Source: Streptomyces sp. NBC_00878
GTDB taxonomy: Bacteria; Actinomycetota; Actinomycetes; Streptomycetales; Streptomycetaceae
Assembly (NCBI RefSeq): GCF_026341515.1
Contig: NZ_JAPEOK010000001.1
Span: 4,030,001 to 4,094,000 of the forward strand
Length of the DNA stretch: 64,000 bases
Direction: 5' to 3'
Position numbers and translations under genes: made by a program. Position 1 is the stretch's first letter. Every line of letters begins with the position of its first letter. The notes beneath the pieces are model-generated. The model was not told the DNA's origin. It did not search any database and worked only from the letters and a program-made list of their open reading frames with translations. Shown one piece after another: positions 1 to 8,709 of the stretch.

Positions 1-131
1 CGCTCGGCATCTCGCTGGCCCGCTTCCGCGTACTGCGGCCTCTGGTCCGCGAGGTGCACGAACTGTTCACGGACTTCCTGCCGGGGATGACGAACGCACT
101 GCCCGACCCCGCCAAGAAGTCCGCGAAATAG
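1..131 (+). CDS. C-terminal end of an unidentified protein
   Basis: The window opens inside a plus-strand reading frame whose codons start at base 3 and which ends at TAG (129-131). The last 42 residues include LARFRVLRPLVREVHELF and end PDPAKKSAK. They are moderately hydrophobic and basic and match no family I can name. The 13-base gap to the convergent MMPL gene means the two genes meet tail to tail. The start and most of the protein lie outside the window. Confidence 0.5.
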   Translation, partial: LGISLARFRVLRPLVREVHELFTDFLPGMTNALPDPAKKSAK

Positions 132-144
132 CGCCCCCGCGCGG

Positions 145-2571
145 TCAGTTCACCGCGTCCACCTCGTCCTCCGCCAGTTCCACGTCGTACACCAGGGGTT
201 CGGCGCCGACGATCACGTGCCGGGCTCGGGACGGGTGGTCGGTGGCTGTCACGGCCAGCAGGTACGTGCCCGCGGAGGGTACCGAGACGATGTACGAGCC
301 GTCGGCCAGGGACGTCACCCGGTCGAGCTGGCGGCCGCCCTTGGAGAGCAGGGTCAGCGCGGCGCCCTCGACGGGGGCGCCGTCCGGGGTGCGGACGAAG
401 CCGTGGATGACGGTCGAACCGCCGTCGGCGTCGGGCACGCGCGCGTGGGGCTCGGAAACCTCCTCCTCGCGGGGCTCGACCGCCAGGTGCGGCAGCCGCT
501 TCTCCAGACCGGCGGGCAGCCACCAGTTGGAGTTCCCCAGGAGGTGCATCGCGGCCGGCACCAAGGCCGTACGCAGGATGAACGCGTCCAGCGCGACCGC
601 CGCCGCGAGCCCGATGCCCGCCATCGCGCCCTCCATGTCGCCGCTCAGGACGAACGCGGAGAACACGCAGATCATGATCAGGGCCGCGCAGTTGATGACC
701 CGGCTGGTCTCGGCGAGGCCGACCCGGACCGCCCGCGCGTTGTCCTTGGTGTGCACCCATTCCTCGTGCATGCGGCTCACCAGGAACACCTGGTAGTCCA
801 TCGAGAGCCCGAAGAGCAGCGACAGCATGATGACCGGCAGGAAGGCCGTGATCGGCCCCTCCTTGCCGACGCCGATGAGTTCCGTGCCCCAGCCCCACTG
901 GAAGATCGCGACCAGCACTCCGAAGGACGCGGCGGCCGCGATGAGGTTCATCAGGGCTGCCGTCAGCGGCACCACCAGGGAGCGGAAGGCCACCATCAGC
1001 AGCAGGAAGCCGAGCGAGATGATCGCCGCGACGAAGTACGGCAGCCGTTCCCCCGTGACGGCCGCGAAGTCCTTGAAGACGGCGGTCACGCCGCCCACAT
1101 GGGCCTCGGTCCCGGAGGCCGGGATCACGCCGTCCCGCAGGCGGTCGATGAGCTGGTCCGTCTGCTCGGACTGCGGTGACGTGGTCGGTACGACCTGGAT
1201 CACCGTGATGCCCTGCGAAGGCGGCGCGGCGGCCACCTGGGCGACGCCCTCGGTCGACCGGATCGTCGACACGAGCGCGTCCGCGTCACCGCCGTCCATG
1301 ACGACCTGGAGCGGACCGTTGAAGCCGGGCCCGAAGCCCTCCGCGAGCAGGTCGTACGCCTGCCGCGTGGTCGTCGAGTCCTGGTGGTTGCCCTGGTCGG
1401 TGGCGCCCAGCCGGATCGACAGGACGGGCAGCGCGAGGATCATCATCACGACCAGCGCCCCGGCGGCGACCGAGCGCGGCCGCTTCTCCACGTACGAGGA
1501 CCAGCGCGCCGCGAGGCCGCTCGCCTCCGCCGGTTCCGGTCCCGCCGCGGCGAGCCTGCGCCGCTGCCTGCGGCTGAGGACGCGCATGCCGAGCATGCCG
1601 AGGAGCGCGGGCAGCAGGGTGATCGCGGCGAGCACGCTGAGCACGACGGTCAGCGAGGTCGCGACGACCACGCCGTCCAGGAAGCGCATGTTCATCACGA
1701 GCATGCCGGCGAGCGCGATGCACACCGTGCCGCCCGCGAACAGCACGGCGCGGCCCGAGGTGTTGAGGGCCGTGACGGCGGACTCCTCGGGCTTCATGCC
1801 GCGCAGGATGCCGCGCCGGTGCCGCGTGACGATGAACAGCGCGTAGTCGATACCGACGCCGAGGCCGATCAACGAACCCAGCAGCGGGGCCACCTCGGGT
1901 ACGTCGGTGACATGGCTGAGCAGCGAGGTCCCCATCAGGCCGGTGCCGAGGGCCGCGATCGCGACGACGAGCGGCAGCAGCATCGCGAAGAGCGAGCCGA
2001 AGGCCAGGAAGAGGACGATCGCCGCGGCCAGGATGCCGACCATCTCGGCGATGCCGGTGGGCGGCTCCTGGATCCGGGTGATCGCCTGCCCGCCCAGCTC
2101 CACCTGGAGACCGGCGCGTTCGGCGTCCTGCGCCGTGTCGACGACGTCCTGCACCAGCTCCTTGGGGACGCCGTTCGCCTGCTCGGTGAAGGTCACCTGG
2201 GCATAGGCGATCCGCCCGTTCCGGCTGATCTGCGTGTCCCCCTGGGGGGCGTACGGGCTGCTGACCTCGCCGACGCCCTTCATGCGCCCGATCTCCTCCA
2301 GGGCGGGCTCGATCCGGGAACGTACGGACGCGTCCCGTACCGTACCCGCGTCGACCTTCCACACCACCGTGTCGGTGTCGCCCGACCTCTCCGGGAAGGC
2401 CTTCTCCATCAGGTCGTACGCGCGCGTGGAGTCCGTGTTCGGAAGGGTGAAGGTGTCCGCGTAGTTCGTGCCCGCGGCGGATCCCGCGAAGCCCAGCCCC
2501 AACACTCCCCCCACCCACAGCAACAGGACCACCAGCCGGTGCCGATAGCACCACCGTGCCAATGTCGTCAC
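145..2571 (-). CDS. MMPL/RND-family exporter with C-terminal beta-sandwich domain
   Basis: An 808-residue membrane protein of the MMPL branch of the RND superfamily, which moves lipids or hydrophobic compounds across the membrane using proton-motive force. Two halves each carry one N-terminal helix, a large extracytoplasmic domain and a block of five helices. The second block holds GLSMDYQVFLVSRMHEEW and the first GLGVGIDYALFIVTRHRR, the intramembrane Asp-Tyr pairs typical of the family. The start is GTG at 2571, with AAGGAG nine bases upstream. The last 90 residues or so (from STVIHGFVRTPDGAPVEGA) form a carboxypeptidase-regulatory/CnaB-like domain that ordinary MMPL proteins lack. The divergent two-component system next door may regulate it (inference). 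Confidence 0.9.
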   Translation of the reverse strand: MTTLARWCYRHRLVVLLLWVGGVLGLGFAGSAAGTNYADTFTLPNTDSTRAYDLMEKAFPERSGDTDTVVWKVDAGTVRDASVRSRIEPALEEIGRMKGVGEVSSPYAPQGDTQISRNGRIAYAQVTFTEQANGVPKELVQDVVDTAQDAERAGLQVELGGQAITRIQEPPTGIAEMVGILAAAIVLFLAFGSLFAMLLPLVVAIAALGTGLMGTSLLSHVTDVPEVAPLLGSLIGLGVGIDYALFIVTRHRRGILRGMKPEESAVTALNTSGRAVLFAGGTVCIALAGMLVMNMRFLDGVVVATSLTVVLSVLAAITLLPALLGMLGMRVLSRRQRRRLAAAGPEPAEASGLAARWSSYVEKRPRSVAAGALVVMMILALPVLSIRLGATDQGNHQDSTTTRQAYDLLAEGFGPGFNGPLQVVMDGGDADALVSTIRSTEGVAQVAAAPPSQGITVIQVVPTTSPQSEQTDQLIDRLRDGVIPASGTEAHVGGVTAVFKDFAAVTGERLPYFVAAIISLGFLLLMVAFRSLVVPLTAALMNLIAAAASFGVLVAIFQWGWGTELIGVGKEGPITAFLPVIMLSLLFGLSMDYQVFLVSRMHEEWVHTKDNARAVRVGLAETSRVINCAALIMICVFSAFVLSGDMEGAMAGIGLAAAVALDAFILRTALVPAAMHLLGNSNWWLPAGLEKRLPHLAVEPREEEVSEPHARVPDADGGSTVIHGFVRTPDGAPVEGAALTLLSKGGRQLDRVTSLADGSYIVSVPSAGTYLLAVTATDHPSRARHVIVGAEPLVYDVELAEDEVDAVN

Positions 2572-2729
2572 GCCTCAACGCTCCTTAGTCGGTCGTCGGT
2601 CGGTCCCCCAGGTCCTGCGGCTCAGCATCGGGGCACCACGCGCGCGGGGACACGACTCGGCCATGACTCACAAGGAACTCCAAAGCACGACCCGGCCCCG
2701 TTGTCAGTGCCCGCGCCGATACTGGGGGC

Positions 2730-3419
2730 ATGAACGCTCACGAGGGTGCGACCGTCCTGGTCGTCGAGGACGAACCGAGCATCGCGGACGTCCTGGCCAT
2801 CGCCCTGCGCTACCACCGCTTCGAGGTGATGACGGCCGGGACCGTGCGCCAGGCGCTGACGCTGGCCGAGCGCACCCGCCCGGACGCCGCGCTCCTCGAC
2901 GTGATGCTCCCGGACGGCGACGGCCGTGCGCTGGGCCGCGAGCTGCGCGCGAAACAGCCCGACCTGGCCCTGGTGTTCCTGACCGCGCGGGACGCGCCCG
3001 CGGAGATCGTCGGCGCGCTCGCCTTCGGCGACGACTACATCACCAAGCCGTTCAACATCGACGAGGTGATCGCCCGCATCACCGCGGTCCTGCGCCGCAC
3101 CCGCCCGTCCGACGTCCTCCCCGAGCGCCCGCCCCTGCGCTACGGAGACCTGGAGCTGGACGAGACGACGTACTCGGTGCACCGCGAGGGCCGCTCGGTC
3201 GAGCTCACCCCCACCGAGTACGCGCTCCTGCGCTTCCTCGTGCGCAACGGCGGCCGGATCGTTCCCAAGGAGCAGCTCCTGCGCCACGTCTGGCAGTACG
3301 AGCACCCGGCCGAGTCGACCGTCGTGGAGACGTACATCAGCTATCTGCGCCGCAAACTCGACGCCCTCGGCGCCCCGGTGATCACGACCCGCCGGGGCGT
3401 CGGATACGGGCTCGCATGA
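2730..3419 (+). CDS. OmpR/PhoB-family response regulator
   Basis: A 229-residue DNA-binding response regulator. The receiver domain (about 8-120) shows the acidic pair Glu13/Asp14, phospho-acceptor Asp57 in LLDVMLPD, Thr85 in FLTARD and Lys106 in YITKPFN. The C-terminal winged helix (about 135-229) contains LTPTEYALLRFLVRNGG and VETYISYLRRKLD, typical of the OmpR/PhoB class. Its stop overlaps the ATG of the kinase gene that follows (ATGA), so the two are translationally coupled and form a cognate pair. The gene is divergent from the MMPL exporter, a plausible target. No strong ribosome-binding site precedes the ATG. Confidence 0.95.
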   Translation: MNAHEGATVLVVEDEPSIADVLAIALRYHRFEVMTAGTVRQALTLAERTRPDAALLDVMLPDGDGRALGRELRAKQPDLALVFLTARDAPAEIVGALAFGDDYITKPFNIDEVIARITAVLRRTRPSDVLPERPPLRYGDLELDETTYSVHREGRSVELTPTEYALLRFLVRNGGRIVPKEQLLRHVWQYEHPAESTVVETYISYLRRKLDALGAPVITTRRGVGYGLA

Positions 3420-4861
3420 TTTTCCTGCGCTGCCACAGCCGTGGCATCCACTCGCTGCGCGGCAAGCTGACGCTGGCCAACGTGGCGCTGCTGGCGCTCG
3501 GCATCATCGTGGCGACGGCGGTCAGCCTGATGGGCATGCGGTACTACCTGCTGGACCAGATCGACTCGGAGCTCCTCAAAACACGGGACTCGCTGGGGAG
3601 TACGCAGATCACCGCCCGGCAGATCGACTCCCTGAGCGCGCTGGCACTCGTCCGCGACGGGAGGATCCCGGAAACACAGGGGCCGCCGAACTCGGACTCC
3701 CTCTTCGCGGCGGTCGACGGCGAGGGACGGGCCACCACGATCGGCCGTTTCAAGCCGACGGAGAACCAGAACGACCTGGCAGCCGCGGTGGACGACCCCC
3801 GCGCGCTCACCGGTGACGCCGAACCGCACGACGTGAGCGTGGGCGGCAATCCGTACCGGGTCACCGCCGTCTCCCTCACGGACGGCACGACCATCCTGCT
3901 GGCCACCTCGACGGACGCCCTGCACAAGGGGATGGCCAAGGCCCTCAAGCTCGACCTCACCTTCGGCGTCCTGCTGCTGGCGCTCCTCGCCGTACTGACC
4001 ATGCTCAGCGTGAGCCGTCGGCTGCGCCCCCTGGAGGACATGGTCGAGACCTCGTCGGCGATCGCCGAGGGCGACCTGGCCCGCCGGGTGCCGTCCAGCC
4101 ACCACCCGACCCAGGAGGTCGAGCAACTGCGACTCGCCCTCAACTCGATGCTCCACCAGGTCGAGTCGGCGTACCGCACCCGCGAGCGGAGCGCGACACA
4201 GCTGCGCCGCTTCGTCGCGGACGCCTCCCACGAACTGCGTACGCCGCTGTCGGCGATCCGCGGCTACCTCCAGCTGTACGACAAGGGCATGCTGCGCGAG
4301 CCGGCCGAGCGCAAGCGGGCCTGGGACCGGATGACCGGGGAGGCCGACCGCATGGCCCGCCTGGTCGACGAGCTGCTCACCCTGGCCCGCCTCGACCAGC
4401 AGCCCGAGCTGCGCTTCAAGAACGTCGACCTGAGCCGCCTCGTGCGCGACGCGGCCGAGGATCTGCGGGCCCAGCAGCCCGAGCGCCCGGTGTCCGTGGG
4501 CGCCGAAGGAGCCCTCCTGATACACGCCGACGAGTCGGGCCTGCGTCAGATTCTTGGCAACCTCGTGGCGAACGTACGGACGCACACGCCCGCGGATGTC
4601 GCGGTCACGCTCGGGTTGGAGCGGGTGGACGGAGTCGTCCGGCTCTGCGTCGCCGACGAGGGGCCCGGGCTCGACGAGGAGGATGCCTCCCGCATCTTCG
4701 ACCGGTTCTTCCGAGCGGGTGGGGGTGCGGGGAGCGGCCTTGGCATGGCCATCGTGCAGGGGGTGGCCATGGCTCACGGGGGTGAGGTGGCGGTGCGGAC
4801 GGCGCCCGGGGAGGGGTTGGCAGTGACGGTTACGTTGCCTGCGAAGGCGTGTGGGGGGTGA
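3416..4861 (+). CDS. Sensor histidine kinase, partner of the preceding regulator
   Basis: A 481-residue membrane histidine kinase starting at the ATG that overlaps the regulator stop. TM1 is at about 18-40, followed by a roughly 140-residue extracytoplasmic sensor and TM2 at about 181-199. A HAMP domain (RRLRPLEDMVETSSAIAEGD) leads to the dimerisation helix with phospho-acceptor His272 in SHELRTPLSAIRGY. The ATP-binding domain shows the N box (QILGNLVANV, Asn382), the G1 box (DEGPGL) and the G2 box (GSGLGMAIVQG). The architecture is that of MtrB/TcrY/TrcS-type actinobacterial kinases. The sensor region has no domain I recognise, so the signal is unknown. Confidence 0.94.
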   Translation: MIFLRCHSRGIHSLRGKLTLANVALLALGIIVATAVSLMGMRYYLLDQIDSELLKTRDSLGSTQITARQIDSLSALALVRDGRIPETQGPPNSDSLFAAVDGEGRATTIGRFKPTENQNDLAAAVDDPRALTGDAEPHDVSVGGNPYRVTAVSLTDGTTILLATSTDALHKGMAKALKLDLTFGVLLLALLAVLTMLSVSRRLRPLEDMVETSSAIAEGDLARRVPSSHHPTQEVEQLRLALNSMLHQVESAYRTRERSATQLRRFVADASHELRTPLSAIRGYLQLYDKGMLREPAERKRAWDRMTGEADRMARLVDELLTLARLDQQPELRFKNVDLSRLVRDAAEDLRAQQPERPVSVGAEGALLIHADESGLRQILGNLVANVRTHTPADVAVTLGLERVDGVVRLCVADEGPGLDEEDASRIFDRFFRAGGGAGSGLGMAIVQGVAMAHGGEVAVRTAPGEGLAVTVTLPAKACGG

Positions 4862-4922
4862 TCTTTTTGACTGGCTCTTCAGTCAGGGGGCTACTGGTGC
4901 GTGGTGAGCTGCGGGGCGGTGC

Positions 4923-4950
4923 GGGCTGGTCGCGCAGTTCCCCGCGCCCC
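4923..4950. repeat. Dispersed 28-bp intergenic repeat, copy 1
   Basis: The bases read (minus strand) GGGGCGCGGGGAACTGCGCG followed by ACCAGCCC. The same sequence with one mismatch occurs at 10007-10034 in the opposite orientation. From experience this motif is scattered through intergenic regions of many Streptomyces genomes. It lies in the 172-base gap between the kinase stop and the next gene, which otherwise holds only partial repeats of a GCGGCCCTG motif and no gene. Confidence 0.7.
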
Positions 4951-5033
4951 TGAAGGAACGTGGGTGCGGCCCTGCTAAAAGAGCGGGGCGCGGCATTGCC
5001 GAAAGAACGGGGGTACGGCCCTGACCCCGCGCG

Positions 5034-5438
5034 CTACGGCGCCGCCGGGACCAGTGCCCATACCGTCTTTCCGTAGCCTCCGCGGGTCCAGACGCCCCAG
5101 GCCGTTGTGAGGTGTTCCACCAGGGTCAGGCCCCGGCCGGACTCCTCGTCGTACTCTCCGACCAACCGCAACCGGGGCTGTACGGGGCTCTCGTCGGACA
5201 CCTCTATGAGGCAGGAGCCGTCCGCGAGCGCGGTCACCGCGACCTCGAACTCCCGCTCCAGCAGCGGTCCGTGCCGTACCGCGTTCGTCGCCAGCTCGGA
5301 CACCAGCAGCACTACGTCCTCGAACGCCGGCTCCCCCGCGCTGTGCCCCCAGTTCGACAGGTGGTCACGCACCCGGCGCCGGGCGAGCCCGACCGAAGCC
5401 GGGTGCCGGGGCAGCCGGAAGGAGTTGCGTCTCAACAC
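5034..5438 (-). CDS. RsbW-type ATP-binding protein (anti-sigma/regulatory kinase)
   Basis: A small cytoplasmic GHKL ATPase of 134 residues. The N box is ELATNAVRHGP, the G1 motif lies in IEVSDESP, and GRGLTLVEHL is the G2 region. There is no histidine-phosphotransfer or membrane segment, which places it with the RsbW/SpoIIAB-like regulators that streptomycetes carry in dozens, usually acting on anti-anti-sigma partners. I chose the GTG at 5438 because GAGGAG lies 5 bases upstream; starts at 5471 or 5468 would add 10-11 residues without such a site. No partner gene is adjacent, so its target is unknown. Confidence 0.88.
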   Translation of the reverse strand: MLRRNSFRLPRHPASVGLARRRVRDHLSNWGHSAGEPAFEDVVLLVSELATNAVRHGPLLEREFEVAVTALADGSCLIEVSDESPVQPRLRLVGEYDEESGRGLTLVEHLTTAWGVWTRGGYGKTVWALVPAAP

Positions 5439-5610
5439 GTTTGCTCCTCGTCCCGCGCACACCTTCATCACAAGGTGCTGCGTGGGCTGACCTCATCGCG
5501 TCACTCACGCAATCGTCAACCCCACGTGAACGCGTCAGATCCGGTCGAGAGCACGTATTCCCAGCGCTGTCACAGCGGAAGGAGCGGAACCTCACACGGA
5601 GGTGTGCGCC

Positions 5611-6918
5611 TCAGGCCTGTCGGGAAGCCAGTTCCACGACCGTGATGTCCGAGGGGGCACCGACCCGCGTGGGCGGCCCCCAGGCTCCGGCGCCCCGCGA
5701 CACGTACAGCTGCGTGTCCCCGTACCGCTCCAGACCGGCCAGGGTCGGATTGACGCGGTCCGCGACGAGGTTGCCGGGCCACAACTGGCCTCCGTGCGTG
5801 TGCCCCGACAGCTGAAGATCCACGCCGTGCTCCACGGCGTCATGGATCTGCACGGGCTGGTGGGCGAGCAGCACACACGCCCGCGTCCGGTCCCGGTCCC
5901 CGAGCGCCTTGACGAAGTCGGGCCCCTGCCCCTCGTCCTCACCGGCCACGTCGTTGACACCGGCGAGATCGAAATCGGCCAACTCCGTACGGGCGTTCTC
6001 CATCGGCCGCAGCCCCAGCTCCCGTACGTGCGCGACCCACTCGTCGACACCGGAGAAGTACTCGTGATTGCCCGTGACGAAGAACGACCCGTGCCGCGCC
6101 TTCAACTGGGCGAGGGGCGCGGCCGCGGGACCTAGATCCTTCACGCTGCCGTCGACGAGGTCCCCGACGACCGCGATGAGATCGGGCTGCGTCGAGTTGA
6201 TGGTGTCGACCACCTTCTGCGCGAACCCACGCCCCAGCACGGGCCCCAGATGGATATCGCTTACGACGGCGATCCGATACCCGTGAGCCGACCTCGGGAG
6301 CTTCGCGAGGGGCACGGTGACCCGCTTCACCCTGGGCCCACGCAGGACGCCGTACGTCCCGTATCCGACCGTCCCCACAGCCGCGGCGGCAGCGGCCCCG
6401 CCCACCACACGCGACACGAAGAGACGACGCGAGGGCCCGGTGACCAGGGGCTCCGGCTTCTCGGAACGCCCGGCCCCGGCCTCGGCTTTGGCTTCTGAGG
6501 AGGCTTCGGCTTCGGCTTCGGAGTAGGGCTTGGCTTCCAGGTCTGGGACTCGCGCGGGTACGGGTGCGTCCTCGCGTACGTCCGCCGTCTCCGCCGTGGG
6601 CGTCGAACGCCGCTCCAGCACCCGCCGGAGCAAGGGCCGCACAACCTCCCCCACCAGCAAAGCCAGCAGCAGATAGAGCGAGAACGCCATCCACAGGAAG
6701 CCGGGCCAGGCCAGCACCTGTTGCAGCCAGAACGGCGCCCCCGCCCGCTCGGCGGCGACCCCCGCGAACATGAGTACCGGCCCGACAACGATCACGACCG
6801 TGCCCACGCGTCGGGCGGCTCCCGGCCCCGCGGTCGTGTCGCGCACCATCCGACGCCACACGTACCAGTGCAGCCCGCCGAACACGGCCAGGGCCAGGAC
6901 CAGAAACACGATGACCAC
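5611..6918 (-). CDS. Membrane-anchored metallophosphoesterase
   Basis: A 435-residue calcineurin-like phosphoesterase. The N-terminal 110 residues hold about four membrane helices, then an Ala/Glu/Lys-rich linker (SEAEAEASSEAKAEAGAG) and a twin-arginine-like segment SRRLFVSRVVGGAAAAAAV. The catalytic domain follows, with metal-binding motifs VVSDIHLG, VGDLVDG, TGNHEYFSG, LLAHQP and LSGHTHGGQ, all intact. The start is GTG at 6918 with GGGAG upstream; longer in-frame extensions lack the normal amino-acid bias. The gene lies just downstream of the SCO4848-like gene on the same strand (14-base gap), probably one transcript. The natural substrate is unknown; relatives include YkuE/YaeI-type enzymes. 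Confidence 0.9.
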   Translation of the reverse strand: MVIVFLVLALAVFGGLHWYVWRRMVRDTTAGPGAARRVGTVVIVVGPVLMFAGVAAERAGAPFWLQQVLAWPGFLWMAFSLYLLLALLVGEVVRPLLRRVLERRSTPTAETADVREDAPVPARVPDLEAKPYSEAEAEASSEAKAEAGAGRSEKPEPLVTGPSRRLFVSRVVGGAAAAAAVGTVGYGTYGVLRGPRVKRVTVPLAKLPRSAHGYRIAVVSDIHLGPVLGRGFAQKVVDTINSTQPDLIAVVGDLVDGSVKDLGPAAAPLAQLKARHGSFFVTGNHEYFSGVDEWVAHVRELGLRPMENARTELADFDLAGVNDVAGEDEGQGPDFVKALGDRDRTRACVLLAHQPVQIHDAVEHGVDLQLSGHTHGGQLWPGNLVADRVNPTLAGLERYGDTQLYVSRGAGAWGPPTRVGAPSDITVVELASRQA

Positions 6919-6932
6919 GCGGAGACTCCCCG

Positions 6933-7175
6933 TTAAGACGTGTGACGCAAGGCTCGAACACCGCGCAACCCGATGCCACCGACGACCGTCCCCAAAACAA
7001 AGGAGACAACGGCGAGCGTCAGGTGCACCCAGAAGTACCCGGTCGGATCGCCCGCGTCGTCGAACGCGAGGCCGCTCCCGTCCTTCCAGAGGTTTTTGAC
7101 GAAAGTGATCCAGATGACCCAGCTCCACGCCCCGAAGGCGAGCAGGAACCACGACACGGGACGGCTGAGCTTCAT
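6933..7175 (-). CDS. SCO4848-family small membrane protein
   Basis: An 80-residue protein beginning MKLSRPVSWFLLAFGAWSW with two membrane helices (about 6-26 and 49-70) joined by a short loop containing GDPTGYFWVH. I recognise it as the family named after S. coelicolor SCO4848, which has no established function. GATACT lies six bases upstream of the ATG and no Shine-Dalgarno sequence is evident, so the transcript may be leaderless. Its conserved place between a D,D-carboxypeptidase and a metallophosphoesterase suggests an envelope role (inference). Confidence 0.85.
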   Translation of the reverse strand: MKLSRPVSWFLLAFGAWSWVIWITFVKNLWKDGSGLAFDDAGDPTGYFWVHLTLAVVSFVLGTVVGGIGLRGVRALRHTS

Positions 7176-7356
7176 GGGTTCAGTATCGCCGCCGTCGAAC
7201 GGCACCGGCGCCCGGGGTGGGGAGGTCCGCGGCGGCCAGGGCCACGGCGGGGAGGATCACAGCGGGGAGCAGCACCGCGGGAACGACCATGGTGGTACGA
7301 GCCACCGGGAGCAGGTCCACGCGACTTCCCGCCCGACGCCCTGTACGTTCTCGATC

Positions 7357-8709
7357 GTGCCCGCTTCGAAAAAGACCGCCAAGTCCTCCTTGCTGGTCAC
7401 CTCCGCCACCCTGTTGTCGTTCTCGCTCGCGCTCTCGGCGACCGCCACCGCGCCGGCCCTCGCGGACGACAAGCCGACCTCGACACCGTCGGCGACTCCG
7501 TCGACGTCGACCTCACCGTCGGCCTCCTCGTCGAGCAGAACGTCGGCCAGCCCAACGGCCACGCCCCCGGCGAACATGTCGACCGTGGGCGGCGCCCAGC
7601 TCGGCCGGTCCGGCACCCAGGCGAACCTCGGCACCGGCGCCCCGGTCCTCCCGAAGGACCTCAGCGCCCGCTCCTGGATCGTCACGGACGCCGAGTCCGG
7701 CGATGTCCTCGCCTCGCACAACGCGCACTGGCGGCTGCCCCCGGCGAGCACGCTGAAGATGCTGTTCGCCGACACCCTGCTGCCGAAGTTCCCGAGGACG
7801 CAGAAGCACAAGGTCGTGTCGTCCGACCTGGCGGGCATCGGCTCGGGCTCCAGCATGGTGGGCGTCAAGGAGAACGAGACGTACACGGTCCACGACCTGT
7901 GGCTCGGCGTCTTCCTTCGCTCCGGCAACGACGCCGTCCATGTCCTGTCCGCGATGAACAAGGGCGTCGAGCCGACCGTCAAGGACATGAACGCGCACGC
8001 CGAGGAGCTCCAGGCACTCGACACGCATGTGGTCAGCCCCGACGGCTACGACGCGCCGGGGCAGGTGTCGTCGGCGTACGACCTGACCCTGTTCGCCCGC
8101 TCCGGCCTGCAGAAGAAGGACTTCCGGGAGTACTGCTCGACGGTCCGCGCGAAGTTCCCCGGCGAGACCAAGAAGAACAAGAAGGGCAAGACGACCCGCG
8201 GGTCCTTCGAGATCCAGAACACCAACCGGCTGCTGAGCGGCGACTACGGTCTCGACGCCTACAAAGGCATCGCGGGTGTGAAGAACGGCAACACCACGAA
8301 CGCGGGCTCGACCTTCACGGGGGTCGCCGAGCGGGACGGCAAGGTACTGCTCGTCACGGTCATGAACCCCCAGAAGGAGGAGCACGACCAGGTCTACAAG
8401 GAGACCGCCAAGCTCCTCGACTGGGGTTTCCAGGCGTCCGGCAAGGTCGAGCCGGTGGGCGAGCTGGTGGCGCCGAAGGGCGCGGACACGGGCGCGCAGC
8501 CGGGCGCGAACGCCTCGGGCGAGGCAGGCGGTTCGGGCGACGGCAAGGCCTCCTCGAAGCCCGTCGCGGCCTCGACGAAGACGAGCGGCTCGGGCGGCGT
8601 CGGTATCGCGCTGGCGATCACCGGCGGCGTGCTCGTGTTCCTCGCCGCCGGCGTCTTCGTGATCAACCGCCGCTGGCCGCTCCCCGACCTGATGCGCCGC
8701 CGCCGCTGA
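7357..8709 (+). CDS. D-alanyl-D-alanine carboxypeptidase (peptidase S11)
   Basis: A secreted, membrane-anchored low-molecular-weight penicillin-binding protein of 450 residues. A signal peptide (about 1-36, ending PALA) precedes a Ser/Thr/Pro-rich linker (37-80). The catalytic domain has the S-x-x-K nucleophile Ser131-Lys134 (STLK) and the SGN triad at 189-191. The third motif reads KNG (309-311) where the family normally has KTG. A C-terminal helix (GIALAITGGVLVFLAAGVFV) and RRRR tail anchor it. It trims the terminal D-Ala of peptidoglycan stems. The start is GTG at 7357. Its 3' end overlaps the convergent YihY gene by 47 bases. Confidence 0.9.
   Translation: MPASKKTAKSSLLVTSATLLSFSLALSATATAPALADDKPTSTPSATPSTSTSPSASSSSRTSASPTATPPANMSTVGGAQLGRSGTQANLGTGAPVLPKDLSARSWIVTDAESGDVLASHNAHWRLPPASTLKMLFADTLLPKFPRTQKHKVVSSDLAGIGSGSSMVGVKENETYTVHDLWLGVFLRSGNDAVHVLSAMNKGVEPTVKDMNAHAEELQALDTHVVSPDGYDAPGQVSSAYDLTLFARSGLQKKDFREYCSTVRAKFPGETKKNKKGKTTRGSFEIQNTNRLLSGDYGLDAYKGIAGVKNGNTTNAGSTFTGVAERDGKVLLVTVMNPQKEEHDQVYKETAKLLDWGFQASGKVEPVGELVAPKGADTGAQPGANASGEAGGSGDGKASSKPVAASTKTSGSGGVGIALAITGGVLVFLAAGVFVINRRWPLPDLMRRRR

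Noticed and set aside
1384..2733. Long plus-strand frames opposite the MMPL gene
   Set aside because: Arg/His/Gly-rich composition and lack of any motif mark them as antisense shadows of high-GC coding sequence.
2663..3415. 732-codon frame that would fuse an N-terminal extension to the histidine kinase
   Set aside because: The extension overlaps the response regulator in another frame and is Arg/Pro-rich. The ATGA overlap gives a natural kinase start at 3416.
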